In this document: positions 32,875-40,998 of the stretch, one piece after another | Layout of the letters: each line of letters opens with the position of its first letter | Position numbering within the stretch: position 1 is the stretch's first letter | NCBI GenBank assembly: GCA_965221755.1 | Contig: OZ244921.1 | Location: 2,232,001-2,296,000, forward strand | Origin: Azophilus sp965221755 | GTDB taxonomy: Bacteria; Pseudomonadota; Gammaproteobacteria; Pseudomonadales; Azotimanducaceae | Length of the DNA stretch: 64,000 nucleotides | Direction: 5' to 3' | Translations under genes and position numbers: made by a program | The notes under the pieces: model-generated | Told to the model about the DNA's origin: nothing | Database searches by the model: none | Seen by the model: the letters and a program-made list of their open reading frames with translations, nothing else

Positions 32875-34062
32875 CTAGGCAAACTCCAGCGATTCCGGCA
32901 GGCAAAGACGCCAAGCGTCGCTCAAGCCAACGGGCTGCTCGCTGGCGGTCAGCGACGCCACTTGTCCCTGCTTCCAGTTGGCTTCGGCGATTCGCTCCAA
33001 TGGCGCCAGCCGTTCATGGCGCGGCGAACCCATCTTGACTTCGACCGGAAAGACGGAGCCGCCGGTGGACAGCAGGAAGTCGATTTCCTGGCCGTCGCGG
33101 GTGCGCCAGAAATGGACGCTGGCCTCAAGTGCGCGGTGGCTGAAGCGCTTGAGCATGTCGGACAGCACTTCGGTTTCGAACAATGCGCCGCCCATGGGTC
33201 CAAGACGGGCCGAGTTCGCGGTTCGCCAGCCCGCCAGCCATGCAGCGAGGCCAGCGTCCATGAAGTAGAGCTTAGGGCTTTTGATGAGGCGTTTGGCTTG
33301 ATTGGAGAACCAAGGCTGCACCAGCTTCAGCAGAAAGCAGTCCTCGAGCAGGCTCAGCCATTCCTTGGCCGTGGCCGGCGCGACGTTGGCATCGCGGGCC
33401 AAGCCCTGATGGTTGACCACCTGCCCGGTGCGCAGGGCGCACAGGCGAATGAAGGTCTCAAACTCACGGCGCTTTTCCACCCGCAGCAACTCCCGAATGT
33501 CGCGTTCAATGTAAGTTTGAACGTAGGACGACAGATACAGGTCGCGCGCCGCGGCGTCTTGGTTGTCGCGCAAGCGCGGAAAGCCGGTTTCGAGCAAGGT
33601 TGCGAAGCGGTCATCCGGCGCCGGGCGGCCGGCTGGCGCTTTCTCTTCGTTGGACAGCCCGTGCAGGTTCAGGATGGCCACCCGACCGGCCAAGGATTCC
33701 GAGACCCCAGCCATGACCCTGAAGTTTTGGGAGCCGGTCAGCTGAATCGAGCCAGGCGGCAGGCTGCGGCCGTCAACCTGCTGCTTGATGAAGGGCAGCA
33801 ACTGGGGCGCGTACTGGATTTCATCGACGACATACGGCGGCTCAAGCTCGCGCATGAACAAAGCCGGGTCGCGATTGACGCGCTCCCGGGTGGTGAAGTC
33901 GTCCAGGTTGACGTAGCGGTGGCTGGTGGCGCACCGCTGCAGGAGGGAGCTTTTCCCGACCTGCCTGGCGCCCAGCAACAGCCACACCGGAAACAGCCGA
34001 AGCTGCGGCGCGGGTTCCCTGAACGTCGTCTCGAAGGTTCTGTCGATCCACGGGTCTGGCAT
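32875..34062 (-). CDS. DUF4143-type AAA ATPase (AAA_14)
   Basis: A 395-residue ATPase of the AAA_14/DUF4143 family, starting MPDPWIDRTFETTF. Walker A is LLLGARQVGKSS, the DEIQ motif is YVVDEIQYAPQLLPFIKQ, and the sensor region GSIQLTGSQNF is present. The C-terminal DUF4143 domain ends with a PD-(D/E)XK-like site (EIDFLLSTGG, FPVEVKMG). The family is widespread, multicopy and of unknown biological role, often near mobile DNA. The long upstream extension of the frame runs antisense to yrfG and is not coding. A second family member is at 54452. Confidence 0.87.
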   Translation of the reverse strand: MPDPWIDRTFETTFREPAPQLRLFPVWLLLGARQVGKSSLLQRCATSHRYVNLDDFTTRERVNRDPALFMRELEPPYVVDEIQYAPQLLPFIKQQVDGRSLPPGSIQLTGSQNFRVMAGVSESLAGRVAILNLHGLSNEEKAPAGRPAPDDRFATLLETGFPRLRDNQDAAARDLYLSSYVQTYIERDIRELLRVEKRREFETFIRLCALRTGQVVNHQGLARDANVAPATAKEWLSLLEDCFLLKLVQPWFSNQAKRLIKSPKLYFMDAGLAAWLAGWRTANSARLGPMGGALFETEVLSDMLKRFSHRALEASVHFWRTRDGQEIDFLLSTGGSVFPVEVKMGSPRHERLAPLERIAEANWKQGQVASLTASEQPVGLSDAWRLCLPESLEFA

Positions 34063-34120
34063 ATCCGCAGTATGGTGCGGATGTGCCGGAAAGAAAAGGA
34101 GCGCCTGCGGATCGGGCGCG

Positions 34121-34178
34121 TTGGAGTTTCGCGCAACGAAACTCCGCGCTCGTCGCTTAGGTCGGGTTCCGATGCGTT
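34121..34178 (+). repeat. Dispersed repeat R1, copy 4
   Basis: TTGGAGTTTCGCGCAACGAA with ACTCCGCGCTCGTCGCTTAG and GTCGGGTTCCGATGCGTTGA: the hairpin GGAGTTTCG-CGCAA-CGAAACTCC is intact. It occupies most of the space between the divergent DUF4143 ATPase and the HAD hydrolase. Confidence 0.8.
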
Positions 34179-34218
34179 GAACCGGCACGGTCTTCGGATT
34201 GGTGGTATATGTGCGTCC

Positions 34219-34914
34219 ATGATCGACTGGACGCAAATCGACACCGTCATGCTGGACATGGACGGCTGCCTGCTGGACCTCCACTATGACAACCGCCTGT
34301 GGAACGATCTGGTGCCGGCCCGCTACGGCGAAGCCCAAGGGATCAGCGCGGACGAGGCCCGGCAGCGGCTGTACGGGCACCTGCTCGGGCAAGCCCGCGA
34401 CCTGGAGTTCTACTGCATCGACTTCTGGACCCGCCGCACCGGGCTCGACATCCTCGCCCTGCACGTCGAGCTGGCCCATCTGGTGGACTACCGTCCAGGC
34501 GCTGCGGCCTTTCTGGACTGGCTGCGGGGCCGCGCCCGAAGCCTGCTGGTCACCAATGCGCACCGGGCGAGCCTGGCGGTGAAGGACCGCTGCTCGGGTC
34601 TTGGCAAGCGGCTGGACGGGGTGTTTTCGAGCCACGACTTTGGCGCGCCCAAGGAATCGCGCGCATTCTGGCGCCGGCTGTCCGGCGTGGAGCGCTTTGA
34701 ACCCGCCCGCACCCTGTTCATCGACGACACCCAAACGGTGCTTGACGCCGCTGGCCGCTACGGCATCGGCCACTTGCTCACCATCGTCCAGCCGGACTCA
34801 GGAAGCCCGCCGCGCGCCAACCTGCAGTATCCGGCCTTCAACGACTTCAACGAACTGATCGACGCCGCAGGCGTTGGGCGGAACCTTCCCGTTCCGCCAA
34901 CCGAAGGCTCATGA
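34219..34914 (+). CDS. yrfG: HAD-type GMP/IMP nucleotidase, YrfG-like
   Basis: A 231-residue HAD hydrolase. Motif I is VMLDMDGCLLDLHYDNRLW, the YrfG signature; SLLVTNAHR is motif II; and TLFIDDTQTVLDAA is motif IV. E. coli YrfG dephosphorylates GMP and IMP. The gene overlaps hslR by four bases (ATGA), reproducing the yrfG-hslR neighbourhood of gammaproteobacteria, although hslO does not follow. Translational coupling with hslR is likely. Confidence 0.9.
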   Translation: MIDWTQIDTVMLDMDGCLLDLHYDNRLWNDLVPARYGEAQGISADEARQRLYGHLLGQARDLEFYCIDFWTRRTGLDILALHVELAHLVDYRPGAAAFLDWLRGRARSLLVTNAHRASLAVKDRCSGLGKRLDGVFSSHDFGAPKESRAFWRRLSGVERFEPARTLFIDDTQTVLDAAGRYGIGHLLTIVQPDSGSPPRANLQYPAFNDFNELIDAAGVGRNLPVPPTEGS

Positions 34915-35309
34915 CCGAGCCTGGCGGCAGCGTCCGCCTCGACCGCTGGCTGTGGGCGGCCCGCTTCTTCAAGTCCCGCGCCCAGGCGAAGAAGGCCGTG
35001 GAGGCGGGCCACGTCGAACTCAACGGCCGACGGGCCAAGCCGGCCAAGGAGATCATGCCCGGCGACGCCTTGCGCATTCGCCGCGGCTTCGCCAAGAGCG
35101 TGGTCATGGTGCAAGCGGTCGCCGAGCAGCGCCGCAACGCCGCCTTCGCCCAAACGCTTTACAGGGAAACCGAGGAGAGCATCCGCGCCCGGGAATCGGA
35201 GGCCGCCGCCCGCCGCCTGCAGGGTGCGGGCCTCGTCGTGCCGGACCGCAAACCCGACCGCCGCGCCCGCCAAGCCATCAAGAAGCTCAAGCAGTTCGAG
35301 AGCGGTTGA
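34911..35309 (+). CDS. hslR: Ribosome-associated heat shock protein Hsp15
   Basis: Hsp15 binds the free 50S subunit carrying a nascent chain and helps recycle stalled ribosomes. The 132-residue protein has the S4 RNA-binding motif: VRLDRWLWAARFFKSRAQAK, AVEAGHVELNGRRAKPAKEI and GDALRIRRG, with the basic C-terminal tail expected for Hsp15. It starts inside the yrfG stop codon. Confidence 0.92.
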   Translation: MTEPGGSVRLDRWLWAARFFKSRAQAKKAVEAGHVELNGRRAKPAKEIMPGDALRIRRGFAKSVVMVQAVAEQRRNAAFAQTLYRETEESIRARESEAAARRLQGAGLVVPDRKPDRRARQAIKKLKQFESG

Positions 35310-35479
35310 TGCGTAGCGTGGCAGGCGGGCAAAGGGAGTTGACCTTCGATCTAGGAGTGGCCCATACTACCTCCATACGCCCCTCGGCAGCACGTCTGGC
35401 TCCCATCCCTGAAATTTCGGGGATGGTGATCGTGAGCGAGGCCGATCCCGAGGGTTCTACTCAAAACTAAGTTCAACCT

Positions 35480-35806
35480 TTGAGCGGACGGCGGGCGGTG
35501 GCCGACTTAACCGACGAGGACTTCACGCTTGCCGTTCGCCAGAAGGGCGTGGACATGCGCATCGGATTGGACACTGCTTCGCTCGCGCACAGGCGTCAAG
35601 TGGATACGATCGTTCTAGTGGCCGGTGATTCGGACTTTGTTCCGGCGGCGAAGTTGGCGCGTCGTGAAGGGGTGCGGTTTGTCCTCGATCCGCTTTGGCA
35701 AAGCGTCCCGCCCGATCTCAACGAGCACATCGACGGGCTAACCAGCGGTTTTCCCAGACCGGGCGCGCGCCGGGGCAATGATTCGGACCAGAGATTTCAT
35801 GGTTGA
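35480..35806 (+). pseudogene. NYN-domain (LabA-like) RNase fragment
   Basis: The 108-codon frame has VDMRIGLDTASLAHRRQVDT, IVLVAGDSDFVPAAKLAR and GVRFVLDPLWQS, the C-terminal half of NYN/PIN-like nuclease domains (GDSDF is the conserved acidic motif). The N-terminal half with the first catalytic Asp is absent and only a TTG is available as start. It is followed closely by pckA. Most likely a truncated gene. Confidence 0.7.
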
Positions 35807-35859
35807 TGCTGCGGGCGCGGTGCCGTACTGTTCGCGCTTGGAAATTGCGCGGGGCTGCC

Positions 35860-37434
35860 ATGGCCGTCGATATCGACCTCACCACAAAAAACCACACCCA
35901 TTTCGATCTGTCCGCTGCGGCGCTGGCTGAGTTGGCCGTCGTGCGCGGCGAGGGCTGCTTCGCCAGCAACGGGGCCTTGGTCGTCGAGACGGGTGCGCGC
36001 ACCGGGCGCTCGCCCAAGGACCGCTTCATCGTCGAGGAGGCCTCCACCAAGCACGCCATCGATTGGGGCGAGATCAACCAGCCGATCGACGCCGAGGCCT
36101 TCGATGCGCTCTGGGACCGCGTCCAAGTGCATCTTGAGGATCGGCAGCGCTTCGTCTCCAACCTCCATGTCGGCGCCGATCCGGAGCACTACATGGCCAT
36201 CGAGGTCACCACCGAGACCGCTTGGCACGCCCTGTTCGGCAAGGCCCTGTTCATCTCCCCGGCACACTTCAATCCGCACAACAAGAATGTCTGGCAGGTC
36301 GTCAACGCGCCGGGCTTCGTCTGCGACCCCGAGCGCGACCGCACCAACAGCGACGCGACGGTGATGATCAACTTCGCGGCCCGCAAGGTGCTGCTGGCGG
36401 GCTTGCGCTATGCGGGCGAGATGAAGAAGTCCATGTTCAGCGTCCTCAACTTCCTGCTGCCGGAAAAGGACGTGCTGCCCATGCACTGCTCCGCCAACAT
36501 GGGCGCGGATGGCGACGTCTCGCTGTTTTTCGGATTGTCCGGCACCGGCAAGACCACTCTGTCAGCGGATCCGGGCCGCTTTCTGATCGGCGATGACGAG
36601 CACGGCTGGGGCAAGGGCACGGTGTTCAACTTCGAGGGCGGCTGCTACGCCAAGTGCATCGATCTAAGCCGCGAGAACGAGCCGGTCATCTACGACGCCA
36701 TCGGCTTCGGGGCGATCGTCGAGAACGTGGTCATGGACGCCGACAGCCGTGACATCGACTACGCCGACTCGACGCTGACCGAGAACACCCGGGCCTGCTA
36801 CCCGCGCGCCAACATCGAACTCAAGGTGCCCGAGAACCGGGCGGGCGAACCGGCCAACGTCATCTTCCTGACCTGCGACCTGAGCGGCGTGCTGCCGCCG
36901 GTGTCGATCCTGTCGAAGGAGGCGGCCGCCTACCACTTCCTGTCCGGCTACACCGCCGCCGTCGGCTCCACCGTGGTCGGCTCCTCCGAGGCGTTCAAGG
37001 CGACCTTCTCCACCTGCTTCGGAGCCGCCTTCTTCCCGCGCCCGGCGGGCGTTTACGCCGACTTGCTCATTCGCCGGGTCGAGGAGTTCGGCTCGCGGGT
37101 CTATCTGGTCAACACCGGCTGGACGGGGGGCGGCTACGGGGTCGGCCAACGGTTCCCCATACCGGCCACCCGCGCCATCATCGCCGCCGTGCAGAACGGT
37201 GGCCTGGCGGACGCTGAAACCGAGCATCTCGCCGACCTCAACCTAACCATTCCCAAGGCTCTTGAAGGCGTTGACGGCACCCTTTTGAACCCGCGCAACG
37301 CTTGGGGCGACAAAGCGGCCTACGATGCGGCGGCGGCGAAGCTGATCGCCCTGTTCGCGGAGAACTTCAGCAAGTTCGACGTGGATCAGGCCATCGTCGA
37401 TGCCGGGCCGCTGATGGTTCGCCAAGGCGACTGA
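35860..37434 (+). CDS. pckA: Phosphoenolpyruvate carboxykinase (ATP)
   Basis: PckA converts oxaloacetate plus ATP to phosphoenolpyruvate and CO2, the first committed step of gluconeogenesis. The 524-residue protein shows the phosphate-binding loop FGLSGTGKTTLSADPGR, the metal/oxaloacetate region with MHCSANMG, GDDEHGW, FLTCDLSGVLPPVS and YLVNTGWTGGGYGVGQR. Length is normal. I chose the start at MAVDIDLTTKNH; the open frame extends 19 codons upstream. gshA follows 13 bp downstream on the same strand. Confidence 0.95.
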   Translation: MAVDIDLTTKNHTHFDLSAAALAELAVVRGEGCFASNGALVVETGARTGRSPKDRFIVEEASTKHAIDWGEINQPIDAEAFDALWDRVQVHLEDRQRFVSNLHVGADPEHYMAIEVTTETAWHALFGKALFISPAHFNPHNKNVWQVVNAPGFVCDPERDRTNSDATVMINFAARKVLLAGLRYAGEMKKSMFSVLNFLLPEKDVLPMHCSANMGADGDVSLFFGLSGTGKTTLSADPGRFLIGDDEHGWGKGTVFNFEGGCYAKCIDLSRENEPVIYDAIGFGAIVENVVMDADSRDIDYADSTLTENTRACYPRANIELKVPENRAGEPANVIFLTCDLSGVLPPVSILSKEAAAYHFLSGYTAAVGSTVVGSSEAFKATFSTCFGAAFFPRPAGVYADLLIRRVEEFGSRVYLVNTGWTGGGYGVGQRFPIPATRAIIAAVQNGGLADAETEHLADLNLTIPKALEGVDGTLLNPRNAWGDKAAYDAAAAKLIALFAENFSKFDVDQAIVDAGPLMVRQGD

Positions 37435-37447
37435 GCGGGTTGGCCCC

Positions 37448-39037
37448 GTGGCCGCGAAAGCCAAGCAGGGGTGGGCTTCGGATGACGGCCTGGCCATCCC
37501 TAGCGCCGTGCTGGCCGGGCTTCAGGCCCGTGCCGGGGCGCTCGACGGCCTGCGGCGCGGGGTGGAAAAGGAAAGCCTGCGCGTGCGCCCGGACGGGCGG
37601 CTGTCGATGCGCCCGCATCCGCTGAGCTTGGGTTCGCCGCTGACCCATCCGCAGATCACCACCGACTTCTGCGAAGCCCAGTTGGAATTGATCACCGGCG
37701 TCCACGACACTCCGGAGAGCTGCATCGACGAGCTCACCGCCATCCACCGCTTCGTTTACCACGGCTTGGATGACGAGTTGCTGTGGGCGGCCTCGATGCC
37801 CTGCCTGGTTCTGGAGGACGACGAGATTCCGGTGGGGCGCTACGGCGCCTCCAACATCGGCCGGGCCAAGACCGTCTATCGCTTGGGCTTGGGGAATCGG
37901 TACGGGCGGCTGATGCAGACCATCTCCGGCATCCACTACAACTTCTCCCTGCCGGACGGCTTCTGGCCGCCGTACGCCGAACTCAAGGGGCGCAAGGCGG
38001 ACCGTGACTTCGTGACCGAGAGCTACTTCGCCTTGATTCGCAACTTCCGCCGCTACAGTTGGCTGCTGATCCAGCTTTTCGGCGCCGCGCCGGCCATCTG
38101 CCGCTCCTTCGCCCATGGCGGCGGCCACGGCTTGGCGGGCTTCGACGAGGGCACCCTGTACCTGCCCGGCGCCACCTCCCTGCGCATGGGCCGCTTGGGC
38201 TACCAGAGCGATGCCCAGAGCAGCCTGCACATTTCCTACAACGGCCTTGATTCCTATGCCGCAACCATGCGCGAGGCCCTGACCCACCCCTATCCGCCTT
38301 ACGAGTCCATCGGCGTCCGGCACGGGGATGAGTACCGCCAGCTCAACACCGCGCTGCTGCAAATCGAAAACGAGTTCTACGGCGCCATTCGCCCCAAGCG
38401 GCGCATCGAACCCGGCGAACGGCCCCTGACGGCCCTCAAGCGCCGCGGCGTGGAGTACGTCGAAGTGCGCTGCCTCGACATCAACCCCTTTCTGCCGGTG
38501 GGCATCGATGCGGAGCAGATGCGCTTTTTGGATGCCTTTTTGCTCTGGTGCCTGCTCGCTCCGAGCGCTGCGGACAGCCCGGACGAGTCCAAGGCCATGC
38601 AAGCTGACCAAACCGCCATTGTGGAGCGGGGGCGCGAACCGGGCTTGAGGCTCAGCGGCGGCGACCGCGACGACTGGGCCGCGGCCATTCTCGAGCAGTG
38701 CGAGCTGGCGGCGGAACTGCTCGACCGCGCCCAAGGCGGCCGCCGTTCAGGCGACGCCGTGCGCGAGCGCCGCGCCCTCCTGCAAGACCCCGCCAAAACC
38801 CCCTCCGCCAAAGTGCTTGAGGCCATGCGCAGCGGGCGGCGGCCTTTCTTCCGCTTCGGGCTCAACCAATCCGAGCGTCATCGGCGCTGGTTCGGCGAGC
38901 GGCCCCTCTCGGCCGCCGAACTGGCCCGCCACGAGCGCCGCGCCGCCCGATCATTCGACGAGCAGCGGCGCATCGAAGCCGGCAGCGACGAGAGCTTCGA
39001 TGAATTCCTGGCCGCCTACCTCGCGCTGCCCGAGTGA
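37448..39037 (+). CDS. gshA: Glutamate-cysteine ligase
   Basis: GshA makes gamma-glutamylcysteine from glutamate, cysteine and ATP, the first step of glutathione synthesis. The 529-residue protein is of the gammaproteobacterial class: GVEKESLRVRPDGRLS, ITTDFCEAQLELITGVHDTP, LGNRYGRLMQTISGIHYNFS and VEVRCLDINPFLPVGID. The GTG start lies 13 bp after pckA. The last 20 codons (EAGSDESFDEFLAAYLALPE) are repeated with synonymous changes at about 39555-39619. Confidence 0.93.
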   Translation: MAAKAKQGWASDDGLAIPSAVLAGLQARAGALDGLRRGVEKESLRVRPDGRLSMRPHPLSLGSPLTHPQITTDFCEAQLELITGVHDTPESCIDELTAIHRFVYHGLDDELLWAASMPCLVLEDDEIPVGRYGASNIGRAKTVYRLGLGNRYGRLMQTISGIHYNFSLPDGFWPPYAELKGRKADRDFVTESYFALIRNFRRYSWLLIQLFGAAPAICRSFAHGGGHGLAGFDEGTLYLPGATSLRMGRLGYQSDAQSSLHISYNGLDSYAATMREALTHPYPPYESIGVRHGDEYRQLNTALLQIENEFYGAIRPKRRIEPGERPLTALKRRGVEYVEVRCLDINPFLPVGIDAEQMRFLDAFLLWCLLAPSAADSPDESKAMQADQTAIVERGREPGLRLSGGDRDDWAAAILEQCELAAELLDRAQGGRRSGDAVRERRALLQDPAKTPSAKVLEAMRSGRRPFFRFGLNQSERHRRWFGERPLSAAELARHERRAARSFDEQRRIEAGSDESFDEFLAAYLALPE

Positions 39038-39041
39038 AAGA

Positions 39042-39248
39042 ATGATTGAGCTCTTGGCCGATTGGATTTCAGAGTGCGGGGTTGTTATCCGAGAATACGG
39101 AGTAGGGTTTATTGCGGGATTCCCAGCCTTGGATGGCTTGCCCCAAGCCGGTGCTCTTGAGTTCATCCAGTGGTATGGCCAATCGCAACGCGCTCGCAAT
39201 TTGATTGCTCCCAACGGATGGCCGAATATCGCCCAGCACCTGACTTAA
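39042..39248 (+). CDS. Small hypothetical protein
   Basis: A 68-residue frame starting 4 bp after the gshA stop: MIELLADWISECGVVIREYG, then VGFIAGFPALDGLPQAGALE. GC is clearly lower than in gshA. No family is recognised. It lies inside the 580-bp segment bounded by the two copies of the gshA 3' end and is probably part of inserted DNA. Confidence 0.4.
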   Translation: MIELLADWISECGVVIREYGVGFIAGFPALDGLPQAGALEFIQWYGQSQRARNLIAPNGWPNIAQHLT

Positions 39249-39769
39249 GCCTATCCGCAACACCTCCACTTGAGGTCAATGCAGTGCTCGTACATGCCAA
39301 ACAGGCCACCGATGCCGATTCGGCGTAGCCTGAGCAAGTCATATTTGGCCATGATTGGTCTCCGGTTGGCCAGTGTGCGCTAACTAAGGTAGTCCTTGGC
39401 CAGTTCAAGTCAAGCGCCTTGGCGGGCTGTGGGCATGCCCATTTCGTTGCGTTGCTGGTGCTTCACCTTGTGAGGCGGAAGGGCGCGGCATAGGCATTGC
39501 CCCGCTCAAAGTCCAGCGAGCAGAACTTTGGCATTGCGTTGAGGAGAATCCGCATTGGAAGCCGGCAGCGACGAGAGCTTCGATGAATTCCTCGCAGCCT
39601 ACTTGGCTTTACCAGAGTGAATTCCTGCGGCGCAGGCTCCTAAAGCCCCATAGACCGCTGCGAAGGCTTGAACGCCACGCAACATCCGTGAAGTGAAGCA
39701 ACGGCGTCCGGCAGGGCGGCGCTCCCTGCATGGCAAGCGGGCCACCGGGCGCCCAATGCCGCAGCCGGG
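39249..39769. other. Insert-like region bounded by a duplicated gshA 3' end
   Basis: Mixed-composition DNA without a supported gene. Around 39555-39619 it contains GAAGCCGGCAGCGACGAGAG followed by CTTCGATGAATTCCT and codes for the same C-terminal residues and stop as gshA. The rest (39260-39540) is AT-richer than the neighbours. Confidence 0.6.
39555..39619 (+). repeat. Second copy of the gshA 3' end
   Basis: Encodes EAGSDESFDEFLAAYLALPE and stop, as at the end of gshA (about 38975-39037). The first half is nearly identical in DNA, while the last eight codons use different synonymous codons (CTCGCAGCCTACTTGGCTTT). It could be an attachment-site-like direct repeat left by an integrative element, or the end of a lost second gshA. 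Confidence 0.8.
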
Positions 39770-40246
39770 TCAGCCGTCGTGCATCTGCGACTGGATGTAG
39801 TTTTCGATGCCGACCTTGCCGATCAGCGCCAGTTGCGTCTCCAGCCAGTCCACATGGCCCTCCTCCGAATCGAGAATGTCCCGGAACAATTGCCTGGACA
39901 CGTAGTCGCCAATGCCTTCGCAGTAGGCGATGGCTTCGCGCAGCGCGGGCATGGCGTCCATTTCCAAGGCAAGGTCGCACTCCAGCATTTCCCGGGTGGC
40001 TTGGCCGATGCGCAGCTTGCCGAGATCCTGCAGGTTGGGCAGCCCCTCCAGAAACAGAATCCGCTCCATCAAGGCATCGGCATGCTTCATCTCGTCAATG
40101 GATTCCTCGCGCTCCTTCGCCGCCAAGCGGCGCATGCCCCAGTCCTCATACATCTTGGCGTGCAGAAAGTACTGGTTGATGGCGGTCAGCTCATTCCTGA
40201 GCACCCGGTTGAGGTGAACGATGACGTCTTTTTCGATCGGTTGCAT
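39770..40246 (-). CDS. bfr: Bacterioferritin
   Basis: Bfr forms a 24-subunit haem-containing iron-storage shell and oxidises Fe(II) at a di-iron centre. The 158-residue protein has the expected ferroxidase ligands in NELTAINQYFLHAKMYEDWG and EREESIDEMKHADALMERIL, and DSEEGHVDWLETQ near the C-terminus; the haem-binding Met region is in DEMKHADALM. The start is MQPIEKDVIVHLNR; 14 upstream in-frame codons are not family-like. It is divergent from bfd across a 159-bp AT-rich region. Confidence 0.95.
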   Translation of the reverse strand: MQPIEKDVIVHLNRVLRNELTAINQYFLHAKMYEDWGMRRLAAKEREESIDEMKHADALMERILFLEGLPNLQDLGKLRIGQATREMLECDLALEMDAMPALREAIAYCEGIGDYVSRQLFRDILDSEEGHVDWLETQLALIGKVGIENYIQSQMHDG

Positions 40247-40405
40247 AGCGGCTTCTCGGTGGGATTTTCGCCATGATGCGCCATCCAAGACCGAAACACA
40301 AGCCTAACCCGTTGTTTTATAAATAAAAATTAATTTCATGCGAAAACATGAATTGCAACGCGACAACTGTTGCAATTGCAAATACCTATCACTTAGACTT
40401 GCGGC
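40247..40405. promoter_or_regulatory. Divergent bfr/bfd control region with inverted repeats
   Basis: Strikingly AT-rich for this genome. A perfect 9-bp inverted repeat AATTGCAAC-9nt-GTTGCAATT occupies 40351-40377, and a second dyad TTCATG-CGAAAA-CATGAA lies at 40335-40352. Position between divergent iron-storage genes suggests an iron- or redox-responsive operator, but neither dyad is a clear Fur or IscR consensus. Confidence 0.5.
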
Positions 40406-40591
40406 ATGTACGTTTGCATCTGCAAAGCCGTCACCGATGCGGAGATCCGCGAAGCCGCCGAAACCGGCGTGGCGGACATCGAGCGCCTCACCGAGACGCT
40501 GGGCATAGGCGGCGGCTGCGGCACTTGTCTGGAGATGGCCGAAGCCATCATCGATTCCTGCCGCGCCGAACAGCTGTCCCACGCCGCCTGA
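40406..40591 (+). CDS. bfd: Bacterioferritin-associated ferredoxin
   Basis: Bfd is a small [2Fe-2S] protein that docks on bacterioferritin and passes electrons to its haem to release stored iron. The 61-residue protein starts MYVCICKAVTDAEIREAA and has the C-x-C ... C-x2-C ligand set in YVCICK and GGGCGTCLEMAE. Length is standard. It is divergent from bfr. Confidence 0.93.
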   Translation: MYVCICKAVTDAEIREAAETGVADIERLTETLGIGGGCGTCLEMAEAIIDSCRAEQLSHAA

Positions 40592-40998
40592 AGCTCGGTC
40601 CCTGAAGCTCGGTCATTGGGGCGGCGCGCCCTTGGCCGCAACCGGGCCAACCCATGCGGCATCCACGGGTCCGGGTTGATCGCGGGGCCGCGGGGCAATG
40701 CGCCCGCTTGCCGGGCTCAAGCATCGCTCCAGCAGCCCGCTCCACCGACTTGGGTGAACGCCCGGCGGCGTTGCGGGCGGTTCGTTGCCGCACCATCCTC
40801 GCCGTTCCCGCCGTTCCCGCCGTTCCCGTGGTTGCCGGCCGCCCGAGCACGCAGACGGGATTGCGTTCTCCCGCACTCAGCAGGCTTGGGCTTCGCGCCA
40901 GCGAAGTCCCAATCGAACGCCGGATGCAGGAGCCGAAGCCCGCAGATTCCTGACGCCGAATCGTTTACCATGCTTGGCAATCCAATTCCGAAGCCGTC
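40592..40998. other. Intergenic region before rseP with short tandem repeats
   Basis: No gene is supported. Two small tandem repeats are visible: CCTGAAGCTCGGTC twice at about 40588-40615, and the 9-mer CCGTTCCCG about four times near 40801-40830. An R3-like CCCAATCGAACGCCGG lies near 40907. The rseP promoter must lie within it. Confidence 0.5.
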
